DNA of 64,000 bases from Candidatus Obscuribacterales bacterium (lineage in GTDB: Bacteria > Cyanobacteriota > Vampirovibrionia > Obscuribacterales > Obscuribacteraceae), in NCBI GenBank assembly GCA_021732025.1, contig JAKFVU010000031.1, positions 1-64,000 on the forward strand, written 5' to 3'. The notes under the pieces were generated by a model. The model saw only the letters and a list, made by a program, of their open reading frames with translations, ran no database searches and was not told the DNA's origin. Both the position numbers and the translations under genes were made by a program. Shown here in pieces: positions 25,478 through 34,070 of the stretch. The stretch's first letter is position 1; each line of letters opens with the position of its first letter.

Positions 25478-27631
25478 ATGCCCCAAGATACGAGCGGCGA
25501 CCTATTTGGCTTTGACTCTAATGAGCGGACGCAGCACACCGGCGATATTTCCAGTCAACCTTACGATGCTATTGGTAGTAGCGGCTTTGCCCTGAACTCT
25601 GTTATCGGTGGCACCTATCGAGTGCTCGAATTTATTGGCGAAGGCGGCATGGGCCTCGTCTATCGTGTCGAGCACATTATGATGAACAAGATTCTTGCTT
25701 TGAAAGTTCTGAAGACTGAGCATCTTACAGAGAATGTCTGGAGGCGCTTTCGCTTGGAGGCCCAGGCCATCTCTAGGCTTGATCATGCCAACATCATCAA
25801 AATCTATGACATGAACCAGACTGAGGATAAGCGCCCGTTTTACACAATGGAGTTGCTGTCTGGCCAATCGTTAGCTGATTATTTGCAAGAGAATCAAAGA
25901 CTGCCGGCTAGCGAGGCGCTGCCTATCTTTCGACAAGTCTGTTCTGCCCTTGCCTATGCCCACGAACGTGGAATTATTCACCGCGATATTAAACCAGGCA
26001 ATATCATGCTTCTTGATGTTGCCAACTCGGGCGCTCCGCAAATCAAAATTGTCGATTTTGGCATCGTTAAGTTGGTAGACAATGCTGAACTAGCAAGCCA
26101 AGGTTTAACCAGGCAGGGTGAGGTTTTCGGCAGCCCACTCTATATGAGCCCAGAACAATGCGCAGGGAGTAAGTTAGACGGCCGGGCTGATATGTACTCT
26201 GTGGGTGTAACTTTGTTTCAGGCACTTTGCGGCAAGCCGCCTCTGCTCGGCCGAAGTGCTGCAGAAACAACGATTATGCATCACACTGTGACAGCACCGA
26301 CCCTTGCTGAAGTGGCGGGAATTGAGTTCCCCGCTGAACTTGAGGCTGTTGTAGCGAAGATGTTGGCTAAGAAGCCTGATGATCGCTACAAGTCATTGTC
26401 TGATGTGGCAGAGATTCTTCTCTTAATCGAAGAAGATCATTTTGCCCATCGGCCGTCAACTTCTGGCATGGCTCGTGCCAGAAAGATGACTGGCTCTCGT
26501 ACTCTCGCCAATTCCGCTTCAAATTTTGGAGCTGCCTTTAGCACCGAATCTGGTACTGGCGATGGCGGTCAAACAGAAGGAGGGCGAAAGAAAGAAGCTG
26601 TTGGGCTCAAGGTTCTCTTGGTTCTAGCCGCTGTTTCTGCGGTTGTGGCAATAGTGGTAATTACGTTCTTCAATACAAAAATGCTTGTCTTCAGACCTAA
26701 ACCTCAAGCGGCTAGACCGCTTGCAAGTTCAGTTAAGAATGGCCTAAGCGGTGAGGCTGAAACTAAGCGCGATGCCGCTGAAATTGCGGCTTTGGAAGTG
26801 ACTAACAGTCCTGAAGCGGAAAAGACAATTGCCCTCATTCTTGACGAGCGCCAAGCACCCTATTTTAAGACCGACAAGTTTGGCAACTCTACTTTTAGTT
26901 TTCCTAGCAATGTATCGATTGGCTCGATTGGTTTTGTCGTTCCCGGCGGAACTAAGACATGCGAGGCCCAGGGCGAATTTAAGATGGGCCGCTGGAAAGA
27001 GATGTCTTTTACGGCCAATGAACTTACTCTCGCGCACCCCGAGTTGCTGCAATTCTTCCCCGCAAATAGCTTAGATCACATTGCTTTTACCGATCAGAAA
27101 GTCCACTCTGACAAATTTGTCTCATGCCTTATGAAACAGCAGAATCTGCAGGCCTTGAATATGTCAGGCAGCCCAATCACTGAAGCCGATTTGAAGCGTA
27201 TAGCTAGCCTAAAGAAGCTGGTTGTTTTGACAATTGACACTAAAAACATTAGTCACAGAGCTCTTTTCGAGAGCAAGCTCTTGCCGCGCTTAGAAGGAGT
27301 TGGCTTGGTTGGCCTAACTAATTGCACACCGATACTGGAAGAATTGGTGCGTTCTAAACATCTGCATTTTCTTACCCTGACCAGTGCCAAGTTGAAGAAG
27401 AGCGATTTCGCCTTAATAGCCAAAATGAAAGGCTTGAAAAATCTTGCCGTCAATTGCACTGAGCTTGATGACGACGATTTGAAGCAGCTAACCTGCTTGA
27501 AGGAAATTTGCTATCTGAATGTCGGGGCGACAAAGATTACACAGGCTAGCCTTCCCACTTTAGCCAAATTTCCCCTGCTGAGAAATCCCGGTTTGCCTCC
27601 CGAGCTTAACTCTAAATATTACGTAGACTAG
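25478..27631 (+). CDS. Membrane Ser/Thr protein kinase with leucine-rich-repeat-like C-terminus
   Basis: 717 residues. The Hanks-type kinase domain spans about 37-310: glycine loop GEGGMGLVYRVEH, catalytic lysine in LALKVLK, HRDIKPGNIML, DFG in VDFGIVK, and GSPLYMSPEQ. A membrane span is at about 378-398 (VLLVLAAVSAVVAIVVITFF). The extracytoplasmic part ends in LRR-like units (LQALNMSGSPITEADLKRIA; LKNLAVNCTELDDDDLKQLT). This is the PknB-type sensor layout, with a repeat sensor domain in place of PASTA. The ATG at 25478 is preferred over a TTG 3 bases earlier because AGGAG is 6 bases away. No obvious substrate gene is adjacent. Confidence 0.9.
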   Translation: MPQDTSGDLFGFDSNERTQHTGDISSQPYDAIGSSGFALNSVIGGTYRVLEFIGEGGMGLVYRVEHIMMNKILALKVLKTEHLTENVWRRFRLEAQAISRLDHANIIKIYDMNQTEDKRPFYTMELLSGQSLADYLQENQRLPASEALPIFRQVCSALAYAHERGIIHRDIKPGNIMLLDVANSGAPQIKIVDFGIVKLVDNAELASQGLTRQGEVFGSPLYMSPEQCAGSKLDGRADMYSVGVTLFQALCGKPPLLGRSAAETTIMHHTVTAPTLAEVAGIEFPAELEAVVAKMLAKKPDDRYKSLSDVAEILLLIEEDHFAHRPSTSGMARARKMTGSRTLANSASNFGAAFSTESGTGDGGQTEGGRKKEAVGLKVLLVLAAVSAVVAIVVITFFNTKMLVFRPKPQAARPLASSVKNGLSGEAETKRDAAEIAALEVTNSPEAEKTIALILDERQAPYFKTDKFGNSTFSFPSNVSIGSIGFVVPGGTKTCEAQGEFKMGRWKEMSFTANELTLAHPELLQFFPANSLDHIAFTDQKVHSDKFVSCLMKQQNLQALNMSGSPITEADLKRIASLKKLVVLTIDTKNISHRALFESKLLPRLEGVGLVGLTNCTPILEELVRSKHLHFLTLTSAKLKKSDFALIAKMKGLKNLAVNCTELDDDDLKQLTCLKEICYLNVGATKITQASLPTLAKFPLLRNPGLPPELNSKYYVD

Positions 27632-27637
27632 ACTAGC

Positions 27638-29080
27638 TTATTTCGCCATTGCTAAGCGCAAAAAGCTCAGTGCCCAATTGTGCAACTGATTCCAAGTCAG
27701 CACATCGCGCATCGAGGTCATCCGCCGGCGTTTCTCTTCTGAATTAATTGAGAGAGCTGCCTTGAATGCATTGCTTATATCAACTGGAGATTTTGGGTCG
27801 ACCAGATAGGCCCCTTGAGCTAATTCGCGCGCACAGCCAGCTGCTTTGGACAAGATCAAAACACCTTGCTGGTCATTGCGACAGGCCACGAACTCTTTGG
27901 CGATGACATTGATGCCGTCGCTAATTGAATTGATTGACAGGGCTGTGGCAGCTTGATACCAGGCCGCTAACTGTTGGTGATCGAGTTTTCCTTTGAGGTG
28001 AATAATTGGCACCCAGCCTTCTCTCCCGTACTCTTTGTTGATTGAGGCAATTTTCGCTTCAACTAGGCGAGCGTACTCAAGTTGAGCTGTGCCATCTAGT
28101 TTTGCTTCTTGGGAGATTTGCACATAATGAAAACGACGGTGTTCAGAGGGATTGGTCTTGAGCATTAGCTCTAGTCCGTTCAATCTTTCCAAAATTCCTT
28201 TGGTGTACTCTAGGCGCTCTACGCCCAAAATAAATTGGCTAGCCAAGCCAAGCTTTTCTGCAAGTGCCTCAGAATAGGGCTTTGATTGCGCTGCCATTTC
28301 TTGCCAATAGGGCATGTCTACCCCTAAAGGCAGTACGGCAACGGTTGTCGTTCGACCTTTATATGTAATTTTGCTGTTCTTTAGATCAACTGCTGCATCT
28401 TCTAATACCACCGCTGCAGTGAGAAGAAAATTCTCGGCATATTCTTCTGTATGGAAGCCAATCAGTTTATTGTGCAACATCGCTTGCACTAATTCGCGAC
28501 CGATTGGCGCATTGGCCATTATTTCGGGTTGGGGCCAAGGCGCATGCCAGAACTGTGAGAGTACAATGCCGTGTTGCGAAGCCAGAACCGGCGCAGCCAG
28601 AGCTAGTTGGTAGTCGTGTAGCCAGCAGATTGTGGGAAAGCTCTCAGAGGCTGTCGTAATGCACTCAGATGCGACTGACTGACAGAGGGCACGAAATGAC
28701 TTCCAGGCTTCAGGATCAAAAACGCTTTTATTGACGAAACCGTGGAGCAGGTCCCAAAGGTAGCCATTTACTACTTTTTGGTGAGCATCAAACAGGCGTT
28801 TTGGTGCTAAAGGAGCGTAGTAGCTGAAACCTCCTCCAGCAGTACCTATTGATGGTGGAGCAAAGTTGGTGTTGGCTTGAGGTAACTCCGAGAGTGCAAA
28901 CCAATTCACTCGAGTTCCCAGCCTCCTCACCACCGGCTCTAGAGAAGCCGGTACGCCGCCAGTAACACCTGGACCTGCGTATGAGATGACATTGACTGTC
29001 GGTAAAAATAATTCGAACCGTTCAATTTCTTCTTCGGTTATCGGCGTGAGAAGAACCGGCGTTGTAGTTGCGCTGTTCAT
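27638..29080 (-). CDS. GT20 glycosyltransferase, OtsA-like (trehalose-6-phosphate synthase family)
   Basis: 480 residues, the normal GT20 length. Nucleotide-sugar site elements are good: KLIGFHTEEYAENFLL, GVERLEYTKGILERL (the conserved RxxYxKG loop) and SISDGINVIAKEFVACR. The N-terminus is atypical: where OtsA has VVVSNR (the Arg binds glucose-6-phosphate) this protein reads VNVISYAGPGVTGG. The acceptor may therefore be something other than glucose-6-phosphate, such as a glucosylglycerol-phosphate-type reaction, or N-terminal alignment by eye may be misleading. No OtsB-type phosphatase lies beside it. It ends 6 bases from the convergent kinase gene. Confidence 0.8.
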   Translation of the reverse strand: MNSATTTPVLLTPITEEEIERFELFLPTVNVISYAGPGVTGGVPASLEPVVRRLGTRVNWFALSELPQANTNFAPPSIGTAGGGFSYYAPLAPKRLFDAHQKVVNGYLWDLLHGFVNKSVFDPEAWKSFRALCQSVASECITTASESFPTICWLHDYQLALAAPVLASQHGIVLSQFWHAPWPQPEIMANAPIGRELVQAMLHNKLIGFHTEEYAENFLLTAAVVLEDAAVDLKNSKITYKGRTTTVAVLPLGVDMPYWQEMAAQSKPYSEALAEKLGLASQFILGVERLEYTKGILERLNGLELMLKTNPSEHRRFHYVQISQEAKLDGTAQLEYARLVEAKIASINKEYGREGWVPIIHLKGKLDHQQLAAWYQAATALSINSISDGINVIAKEFVACRNDQQGVLILSKAAGCARELAQGAYLVDPKSPVDISNAFKAALSINSEEKRRRMTSMRDVLTWNQLHNWALSFLRLAMAK

Positions 29081-29285
29081 GGCTTTCTTAGTCTATGGAA
29101 GGGTGGAAATCTAAAAGAGAAAGTTGGGTGCCAGAGAACAGCAACTGCGAAGAAGTTGCTTGAAAATATGTGGCTGTGGCGGACAGGTTGCCAGAAAAAT
29201 TTTATTGATACGCTAAGAAGTAATGTAATAGATATGTAACCGGATATCAAGCTTGTGGCATCCGATTTAATAGGAGTAATTGTTA

Positions 29286-29372
29286 ATGTCTGAATCTATT
29301 TTGCCCTTGCTGTGCAAGCAAGCTAGTCAAAGAGACCGGGCAAGTTTACGATCTCAACTCGACCGGCTTTGA
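29286..29372 (+). CDS. Possible 28-residue peptide
   Basis: A short rightward frame, 28 codons, starting at ATG with AGGAG about 8 bases upstream; a TTGATA box lies about 70 bases before it. It begins MSESILPLLCKQ and ends just inside the antisense end of rimM. The ribosome-binding site is better than for most chance frames, but there is no other support. It could equally be part of the region between the GT20 gene and rimM. Confidence 0.25.
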   Translation: MSESILPLLCKQASQRDRASLRSQLDRL

Positions 29373-29889
29373 TATCGACAACCGGCACCAATGCTTTGAC
29401 AAAAGGCACCAAATGCGATTTCTCACCTTTTGTTATTTCGAGCAGCTGCGAGGTTTCGCCAAAGACAGCTGAGACCTTACCAAGTTCTTCCCCTTCGACG
29501 GTAAAGGCCGTGAGGCCGACCAAGTCGTCGAGCCACCATTCATCCTCACTTAGAGCATTTAGTTGTGAGCGTTCAGTGAATAGAGTGGCGCCAATAATGC
29601 CTTCACTGGCGGTGCGATCTTCGAATTCTTTTAAGGACATCAAAACCAGTTTTTGTTCGGTTTTAAAACTGCGTACGTGGGCAATTTGCCTGGCACCATC
29701 GGCAGTGGCGATCTGAACCGTCTTGATTTTGTCAATTAGGTCGATGTTGCCTTTCAGTTTAAGCTTGAGATCACCGCGCAGGCCTTTGACGCCGGTGACA
29801 AGTCCGACCGCGAAAGTATAGGTGCCTTCACCTACTGGCTCTAGCTTTTTTTTGATTCCTGGTAAATTGGGCGGCTGTCTTCTTTCCAT
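29323..29889 (-). CDS. rimM: Ribosome maturation factor RimM
   Basis: 188 residues. The N-terminal PRC-type/RimM fold starts at FAVGLVTGVKGLRGDLKLKL, the family signature (VGxIxGxHGxKGExK). The C-terminal PRC barrel contains DDLVGLTAFTVEGEELGKVS and SHLVPFVKALVPVVDI. RimM binds S19 and helps mature 16S rRNA in the 30S head. The frame starts with ATG inside the end of ubiX (49-base overlap), with no strong Shine-Dalgarno, so translation may be coupled. rimM is often beside rpsP/trmD in other bacteria; here it is beside ubiX. Confidence 0.88.
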   Translation of the reverse strand: MERRQPPNLPGIKKKLEPVGEGTYTFAVGLVTGVKGLRGDLKLKLKGNIDLIDKIKTVQIATADGARQIAHVRSFKTEQKLVLMSLKEFEDRTASEGIIGATLFTERSQLNALSEDEWWLDDLVGLTAFTVEGEELGKVSAVFGETSQLLEITKGEKSHLVPFVKALVPVVDIKAGRVEIVNLPGLFD

Positions 29890-30509
29890 CGCTTAAATAG
29901 CCTATTGTCGAATCCAAATTGATCTAGTACACGACCAACTACAAAGTCTATCTGATCGTCGACCGATTGTGGGCGATGATAGAAACCAGGTGAAGCGCAT
30001 GCAACAACTGCGCCAGCCTCAGACAGAGTTACCATATTGCGCAGCTGAATTAGGCCAAATGGCATCTCACGCACTAAAATTAGCAGTGTTCGCCGCTCTT
30101 TTAAGGTCACGGCAGCTGCTCTATGAATTAGATTTTCAGTGAGGCCACTAGCTAAGGCGCCCAAGGTACCGAGACTGCAGGGCACAACTGCCATTCCTCT
30201 AGTGCGGTAAGAACCGCTGGCCACTGAGGCGCCATAGTCGGTCAAGCTGTGCGTGCGTAGCGGCACTGAATCTGGTAGCTGGAGATGTTTTAGCAAACCG
30301 GCTTTGAAATCTTCACCAAAGACTAGGTCGTGTTCTTCCTTGACCACTCTCAGGGCTGCTTTTGACATGAGCAGATCTACTGGTTGATTGACTTCCATCA
30401 AAAACTGCACTAGGCGCATGCCGTAGATAGCACCGCTGGCACCGGTTATCGCCACCACAAAAGGAAGTTGATCGCCGAGAGGCGGGTGAGAAGCATGATC
30501 AGAAGCCAT
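29841..30509 (-). CDS. ubiX: Flavin prenyltransferase UbiX
   Basis: 222 residues. The FMN-binding N-terminus is VVAITGASGAIYGMRLVQFL, and the C-terminal part has REMPFGLIQLRNMVTLSEAG and ASPGFYHRPQSVDDQIDFVV, with a VGRVLDQFG end. It attaches a dimethylallyl group to FMN to make prenylated FMN, the cofactor of UbiD-type decarboxylases in quinone biosynthesis. No ubiD is in the window. It is probably co-transcribed with the secreted protein 28 bases upstream and with rimM. Confidence 0.93.
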   Translation of the reverse strand: MASDHASHPPLGDQLPFVVAITGASGAIYGMRLVQFLMEVNQPVDLLMSKAALRVVKEEHDLVFGEDFKAGLLKHLQLPDSVPLRTHSLTDYGASVASGSYRTRGMAVVPCSLGTLGALASGLTENLIHRAAAVTLKERRTLLILVREMPFGLIQLRNMVTLSEAGAVVACASPGFYHRPQSVDDQIDFVVGRVLDQFGFDNRLFKRWKEDSRPIYQESKKS

Positions 30510-30537
30510 AATAATCTCTGTTTATCGTTGATGAGCG

Positions 30538-31521
30538 TTAGAAGTCGCTACCTGGGTTATTTACTCTTGGTCTAGAGGCGCCCCCATTGCTACCTTTGGG
30601 TACGGTACCAGTGTTGGCGGGTGCATTCTGTGAACTCTCTTCTGCCTCTGGCTCTGGGGCTGGCCGCTCTTTAGCAAAGCGCTTGCCGTGCTTAGAGCTA
30701 GTGGGGGCTGGTTCATCTAGAACGGCTGAGTCAATGGAAGACTGACCGCTTGAAGCGGCAAACGAAATTTTCAGAGGCGCATCTAGTTTGACTGTCAGAG
30801 GCGAACCGCTGTAAATGTAGAGGTCTCTACCTTTTTTTACTAGTGAGCGCACCAAGCTATTGCGATTGTTATTGCTTGAGTTTGCTTCTTCGCCCAAAAT
30901 TGGATCTTTGAGTATGTCGTCGCGTTTTAGCACTGCGATTTTGCCAGTGCGCGGATCGCGCTTGTGATTCAAGGCCGGATTAACAGCATCAAAGCCAGCT
31001 TGTGAGCCAACATAGGCTACGCTAGACTTGCGAGAGTTGAGGCCGCCCACACCACTTTTTTGATTGGCTGTGGTCTCGCCAGAGAGAGAGGCTACAAGAG
31101 GAAGAGTAACACCACTAGGCATACGTATACTCATAAGCTGCACTCTGAGCTTGCCTAGAGGACGCGGATAACCTTTCTGTTGCGGCTGCTTGGAAGAGGA
31201 TATTGCTTCGACAACTTCGCCTATCACTTCCGTACCGCTGGGAATAAGAACTTCGGTACCATTAGCTAGCACGGGAGCACTTACTTCTACACTAAAGCGT
31301 TCGCCTGGGCGTGAAGCTGATGAGCCAATCGTGCTTTGAATTCTTCCTTCAAAACTTGTGCCAATTGGCAGCACGACGGCTTTGCCGTGAAAGCTATTGG
31401 GGGCGCGATAAGCGTCTTCAAATACTTCTTCTTTCTTGGCTGCTTGCGCCTGCTCTGGAATTGCTAAGCTAATCAAGGCAAGAAGTGAAAATAGTAATTT
31501 GGCGGAGACCTGCTTGTTCAA
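30538..31521 (-). CDS. Secreted protein with beta-rich domain (TrbI/VirB10-like features possible)
   Basis: 327 residues with a signal peptide (LLFSLLALISLAIPEQAQA-A). The core at about 50-160 is beta-rich and carries GTSFEGRIQSTIG, PVLANGTEVLIPSGTEVIGE and LRVQLMSIRMPSGVTLPLVA. The repeated 'IPSGTxxxGxV' pattern resembles the beta-barrel end of TrbI/VirB10 proteins, but the usual N-terminal membrane anchor and Pro-rich linker are missing, so I do not assert that family. The C-terminal 60 residues are Pro/Ser/Glu/Gly-rich. It lies in a leftward run with two small membrane proteins and two TPR proteins, 6 kb from the VirB-like locus. Confidence 0.62.
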   Translation of the reverse strand: MNKQVSAKLLFSLLALISLAIPEQAQAAKKEEVFEDAYRAPNSFHGKAVVLPIGTSFEGRIQSTIGSSASRPGERFSVEVSAPVLANGTEVLIPSGTEVIGEVVEAISSSKQPQQKGYPRPLGKLRVQLMSIRMPSGVTLPLVASLSGETTANQKSGVGGLNSRKSSVAYVGSQAGFDAVNPALNHKRDPRTGKIAVLKRDDILKDPILGEEANSSNNNRNSLVRSLVKKGRDLYIYSGSPLTVKLDAPLKISFAASSGQSSIDSAVLDEPAPTSSKHGKRFAKERPAPEPEAEESSQNAPANTGTVPKGSNGGASRPRVNNPGSDF

Positions 31522-31560
31522 CTTATATACTCTCTTCTCTTGGGTGTTAGCTTCGATATT

Positions 31561-31800
31561 TTAGTCATTGTCGCTGCTTTCTGAATTTTTTGCTGCCAGC
31601 TCTGGCGCTTTTTTCTTACCACGCAGGCGCACCATGGCATTTGTAATGAGCCAGGCTATAGAAAGTGCAATAAGAATCATGATGACCATGCGCACAATGC
31701 CAAAGGCAAAGCTGAAGACTTGATTGAACATCACTAAGACTGCCGCTAAAACAATTAGCGCGCCCCCAATCACTTTCAGTTTTTCTTTGTTGATTTGCAT
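31561..31800 (-). CDS. Small two-span membrane protein
   Basis: 79 residues. Two close hydrophobic spans (VIGGALIVLAAVLVMFNQVF and IVRMVIMILIALSIAWLITN) are followed by a basic/polar tail (RLRGKKKAPELAAKNSESSD). It lies 14 bases downstream of another membrane protein gene and 39 bases before the secreted beta-rich protein gene, so it is part of the same unit. No family recognised. Confidence 0.65.
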   Translation of the reverse strand: MQINKEKLKVIGGALIVLAAVLVMFNQVFSFAFGIVRMVIMILIALSIAWLITNAMVRLRGKKKAPELAAKNSESSDND

Positions 31801-31814
31801 TCTTGCTTATGTTT

Positions 31815-32291
31815 TTAGTCTCGATGAATATATTTATCCAGTCGATTGATAACTTGTGGTGCAATCACTTTGCTACCAAACCACCAGGCGCCGCCGATCG
31901 CAAGCGGGACTGCTAGCACCCGGAGCTGCTGCGGCAAAAGCGAATAGAACATGCTGATTGCTAGAACGGCTATGCCGATACTTAATGCCATTGAAAACTT
32001 TTGAATGATAGCGATTTGTTCGTCGCGTTCCATGCGCTGAAAAGAGCTACCAAGAAAGGCTACATAGTTGGTCCACATGCGCTTAGCGCCACCCTTGGCT
32101 TTTTGAAAAGCCTTGGTTTCGCGGATGTCGCGTGGTTTTTGGGCTGACTTGCCGTCATGCGAAATATCGGCACCGTCTTCTTCTGGTGTTGCATCAAAGA
32201 CTTCCTTGTCTCGATCAGTTCGTTTCAAGCCCGAGCCCAAGCGGCCCTTTGAAGGTTTTGCAGCTTTTGTATCTCGTTTGCCAACAGCCAT
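31815..32291 (-). CDS. Membrane protein with charged N-terminal half
   Basis: 158 residues. The first 90 are hydrophilic and rich in Lys, Arg, Asp and Glu (SGLKRTDRDKEVFDATPEED). The second half has two hydrophobic spans (FSMALSIGIAVLAISMFYSL; LAVPLAIGGAWWFGSKVIAP) and ends NRLDKYIHRD. Probably cytoplasmic N-terminus, inner-membrane anchored. Its neighbour at 31561 is also a small membrane protein, and together they could form a pair. Function unknown. Confidence 0.68.
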   Translation of the reverse strand: MAVGKRDTKAAKPSKGRLGSGLKRTDRDKEVFDATPEEDGADISHDGKSAQKPRDIRETKAFQKAKGGAKRMWTNYVAFLGSSFQRMERDEQIAIIQKFSMALSIGIAVLAISMFYSLLPQQLRVLAVPLAIGGAWWFGSKVIAPQVINRLDKYIHRD

Positions 32292-32315
32292 AAGACCTCC
32301 AACTTCTTTCAGACT

Positions 32316-34070
32316 CTAATTATCTTTGCCTTTGATCGGGCCAGATTTTTTCTTCAGTTTTACTAGGTTTGATTCCACTTCTTTGCGCAGCGGGTTAGCA
32401 TCTTCAGAGGCTTCTAAGAAGCATAAAGCGTAATTTATTGCTTGACCAGGGTCTTGTTTCTCTGATTTCGTGAAGAGATTGAAAAGGCCGTAGTAAGCAT
32501 TTGAATATTGCGGATCGGCTGAAAGAGCCTGCTTGTAATGGTCAATTGCTACTTCTGGAATTTTCCAGGTGGCATCACCGAGTTTTACTTGACGGGCAGC
32601 TTCGTTGCGCTGATTGTTGATGCGGCTCATGCCCTGCTCGGCCCGGGTAGACACTTCATTCATGTCTTTAGCGTAAGTAAAAGCTTTTTCGGCAGCGCGG
32701 TAATCGCCTTCTTGGAAGCACTGCTCACCAAGGGTAATTAGCTCAAACGGCTCTTCACGATGCTTTTCGATGATGCCGGTAAATTTGGCGTTGGCTTCTC
32801 TAAAGCGATTTTGCGTCAATGCTTTTTCTGCTTCTGACAAATCTATTTTTTCTTGCAGATCGCGCGTGCCGCTCTTAACCACAGCCCCTTGCACCGATTG
32901 TTCGGTGACAATATTCTGCAACTTATCCATCAGCTGGGTAAAGTCAGCTGGATACGACCCTTCTTTGCGGAATTTGCGGAAGCCGACCCGAGCTAAGCCA
33001 AGCATAGCTGTGGGGTCATCTGGTTTGCCCGCTAAAATGGTTTTGAATTCAGATTCGGCCACTTCAAGTTTGTCTTGACGCAGAGCCAGTTCGGCTAGCT
33101 GATTGCGCATTTGAAAATCGTTTGGCAAAATATCGAGGGCGTTGTGATATTCAGAGATGGCAAGTTCGCCGTCACCACGGTTGGTGTAATACTCAGCGCG
33201 ACGTTTGTACGGGTCTGGGTTGCGCGGATCGATTGAATTTGATTTGGCCCAACTGGCTAAAGCCGAGGGGCCATCGCCTTGCTTGCGATAAATGTCACCT
33301 TCAACCAAGTGCCAATCAGAGCCGCGACCAGTATCGGCAATATTGTGCAATTCCATGTAGGCTTCTTCGTGCTTACCTTGGTTAGTGAGCACTACAGCTT
33401 TTTGCAGGTGAGCTGGGCCATAGTCACTTTTAAGTTGCAGAGCCTTATTGACGAACTCTTCAGCTTCTTTGTCGTGAGGGTCTAAGTGCAGTAGAACTTG
33501 GGCAAGCAAAGTCAAGTTGACACTATTTTCGGCTAAGTTATTAGCTTTGCGCAGTGGGTCAACAGCACCGTCCATGTCGTCTTGGGCAATTTTGACCATG
33601 CCTAAAGTTTGCTGAGCGATGACAATATTTGGATTTTCTTTAATAGCTTTTTTGCAAAGTCTCTCTGCTGCTTCTAAGTATAAATCGCGCTTAGCAGGCG
33701 ATGCCACGGTCTTAGAGTGAACGTATGAAACGTATCCAGCAGCGGCAATGACATTGGGGTTGTCAGAAAACTTTTCTTTGGCTTTCTTCAATAGCTTTTC
33801 CGCTTCAAGCAATTTAGCTGGCCACGGTTGTTTTGCTAGAGCGACAGCCAGACCGGCATATGCGTCACCGGTTTGATCTTCTTCAAGCAGTTCGCGATAA
33901 GCATCTTCTGCTTGCTTTAGTTTGTTTTGCAAAAGCAAACCGTCTGCGTCGGCTAAAGTGGTGGCAGCGGCTGAAAATGGATAAATAACGGCGCAAAAAG
34001 GCAGAGCAAGCGAAAAGGCGCTGGCTATAACTACTTTGAAGAAAGAGCTATTTTGCTTTCTCCAGGTCAT
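32316..34070 (-). CDS. Secreted TPR protein
   Basis: 584 residues. The N-terminal signal/anchor sequence is FFKVVIASAFSLALPFCAVI. The remainder is at least ten tetratricopeptide repeats (for example AEDAYRELLEEDQTGDAYAG and AISEYHNALDILPNDFQMRN), giving a superhelical protein-binding scaffold in the periplasm. It begins inside the end of the upstream TPR gene (23-base overlap). The two TPR genes are therefore likely produced as a coupled pair. No enzymatic domain is visible. Confidence 0.82.
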   Translation of the reverse strand: MTWRKQNSSFFKVVIASAFSLALPFCAVIYPFSAAATTLADADGLLLQNKLKQAEDAYRELLEEDQTGDAYAGLAVALAKQPWPAKLLEAEKLLKKAKEKFSDNPNVIAAAGYVSYVHSKTVASPAKRDLYLEAAERLCKKAIKENPNIVIAQQTLGMVKIAQDDMDGAVDPLRKANNLAENSVNLTLLAQVLLHLDPHDKEAEEFVNKALQLKSDYGPAHLQKAVVLTNQGKHEEAYMELHNIADTGRGSDWHLVEGDIYRKQGDGPSALASWAKSNSIDPRNPDPYKRRAEYYTNRGDGELAISEYHNALDILPNDFQMRNQLAELALRQDKLEVAESEFKTILAGKPDDPTAMLGLARVGFRKFRKEGSYPADFTQLMDKLQNIVTEQSVQGAVVKSGTRDLQEKIDLSEAEKALTQNRFREANAKFTGIIEKHREEPFELITLGEQCFQEGDYRAAEKAFTYAKDMNEVSTRAEQGMSRINNQRNEAARQVKLGDATWKIPEVAIDHYKQALSADPQYSNAYYGLFNLFTKSEKQDPGQAINYALCFLEASEDANPLRKEVESNLVKLKKKSGPIKGKDN

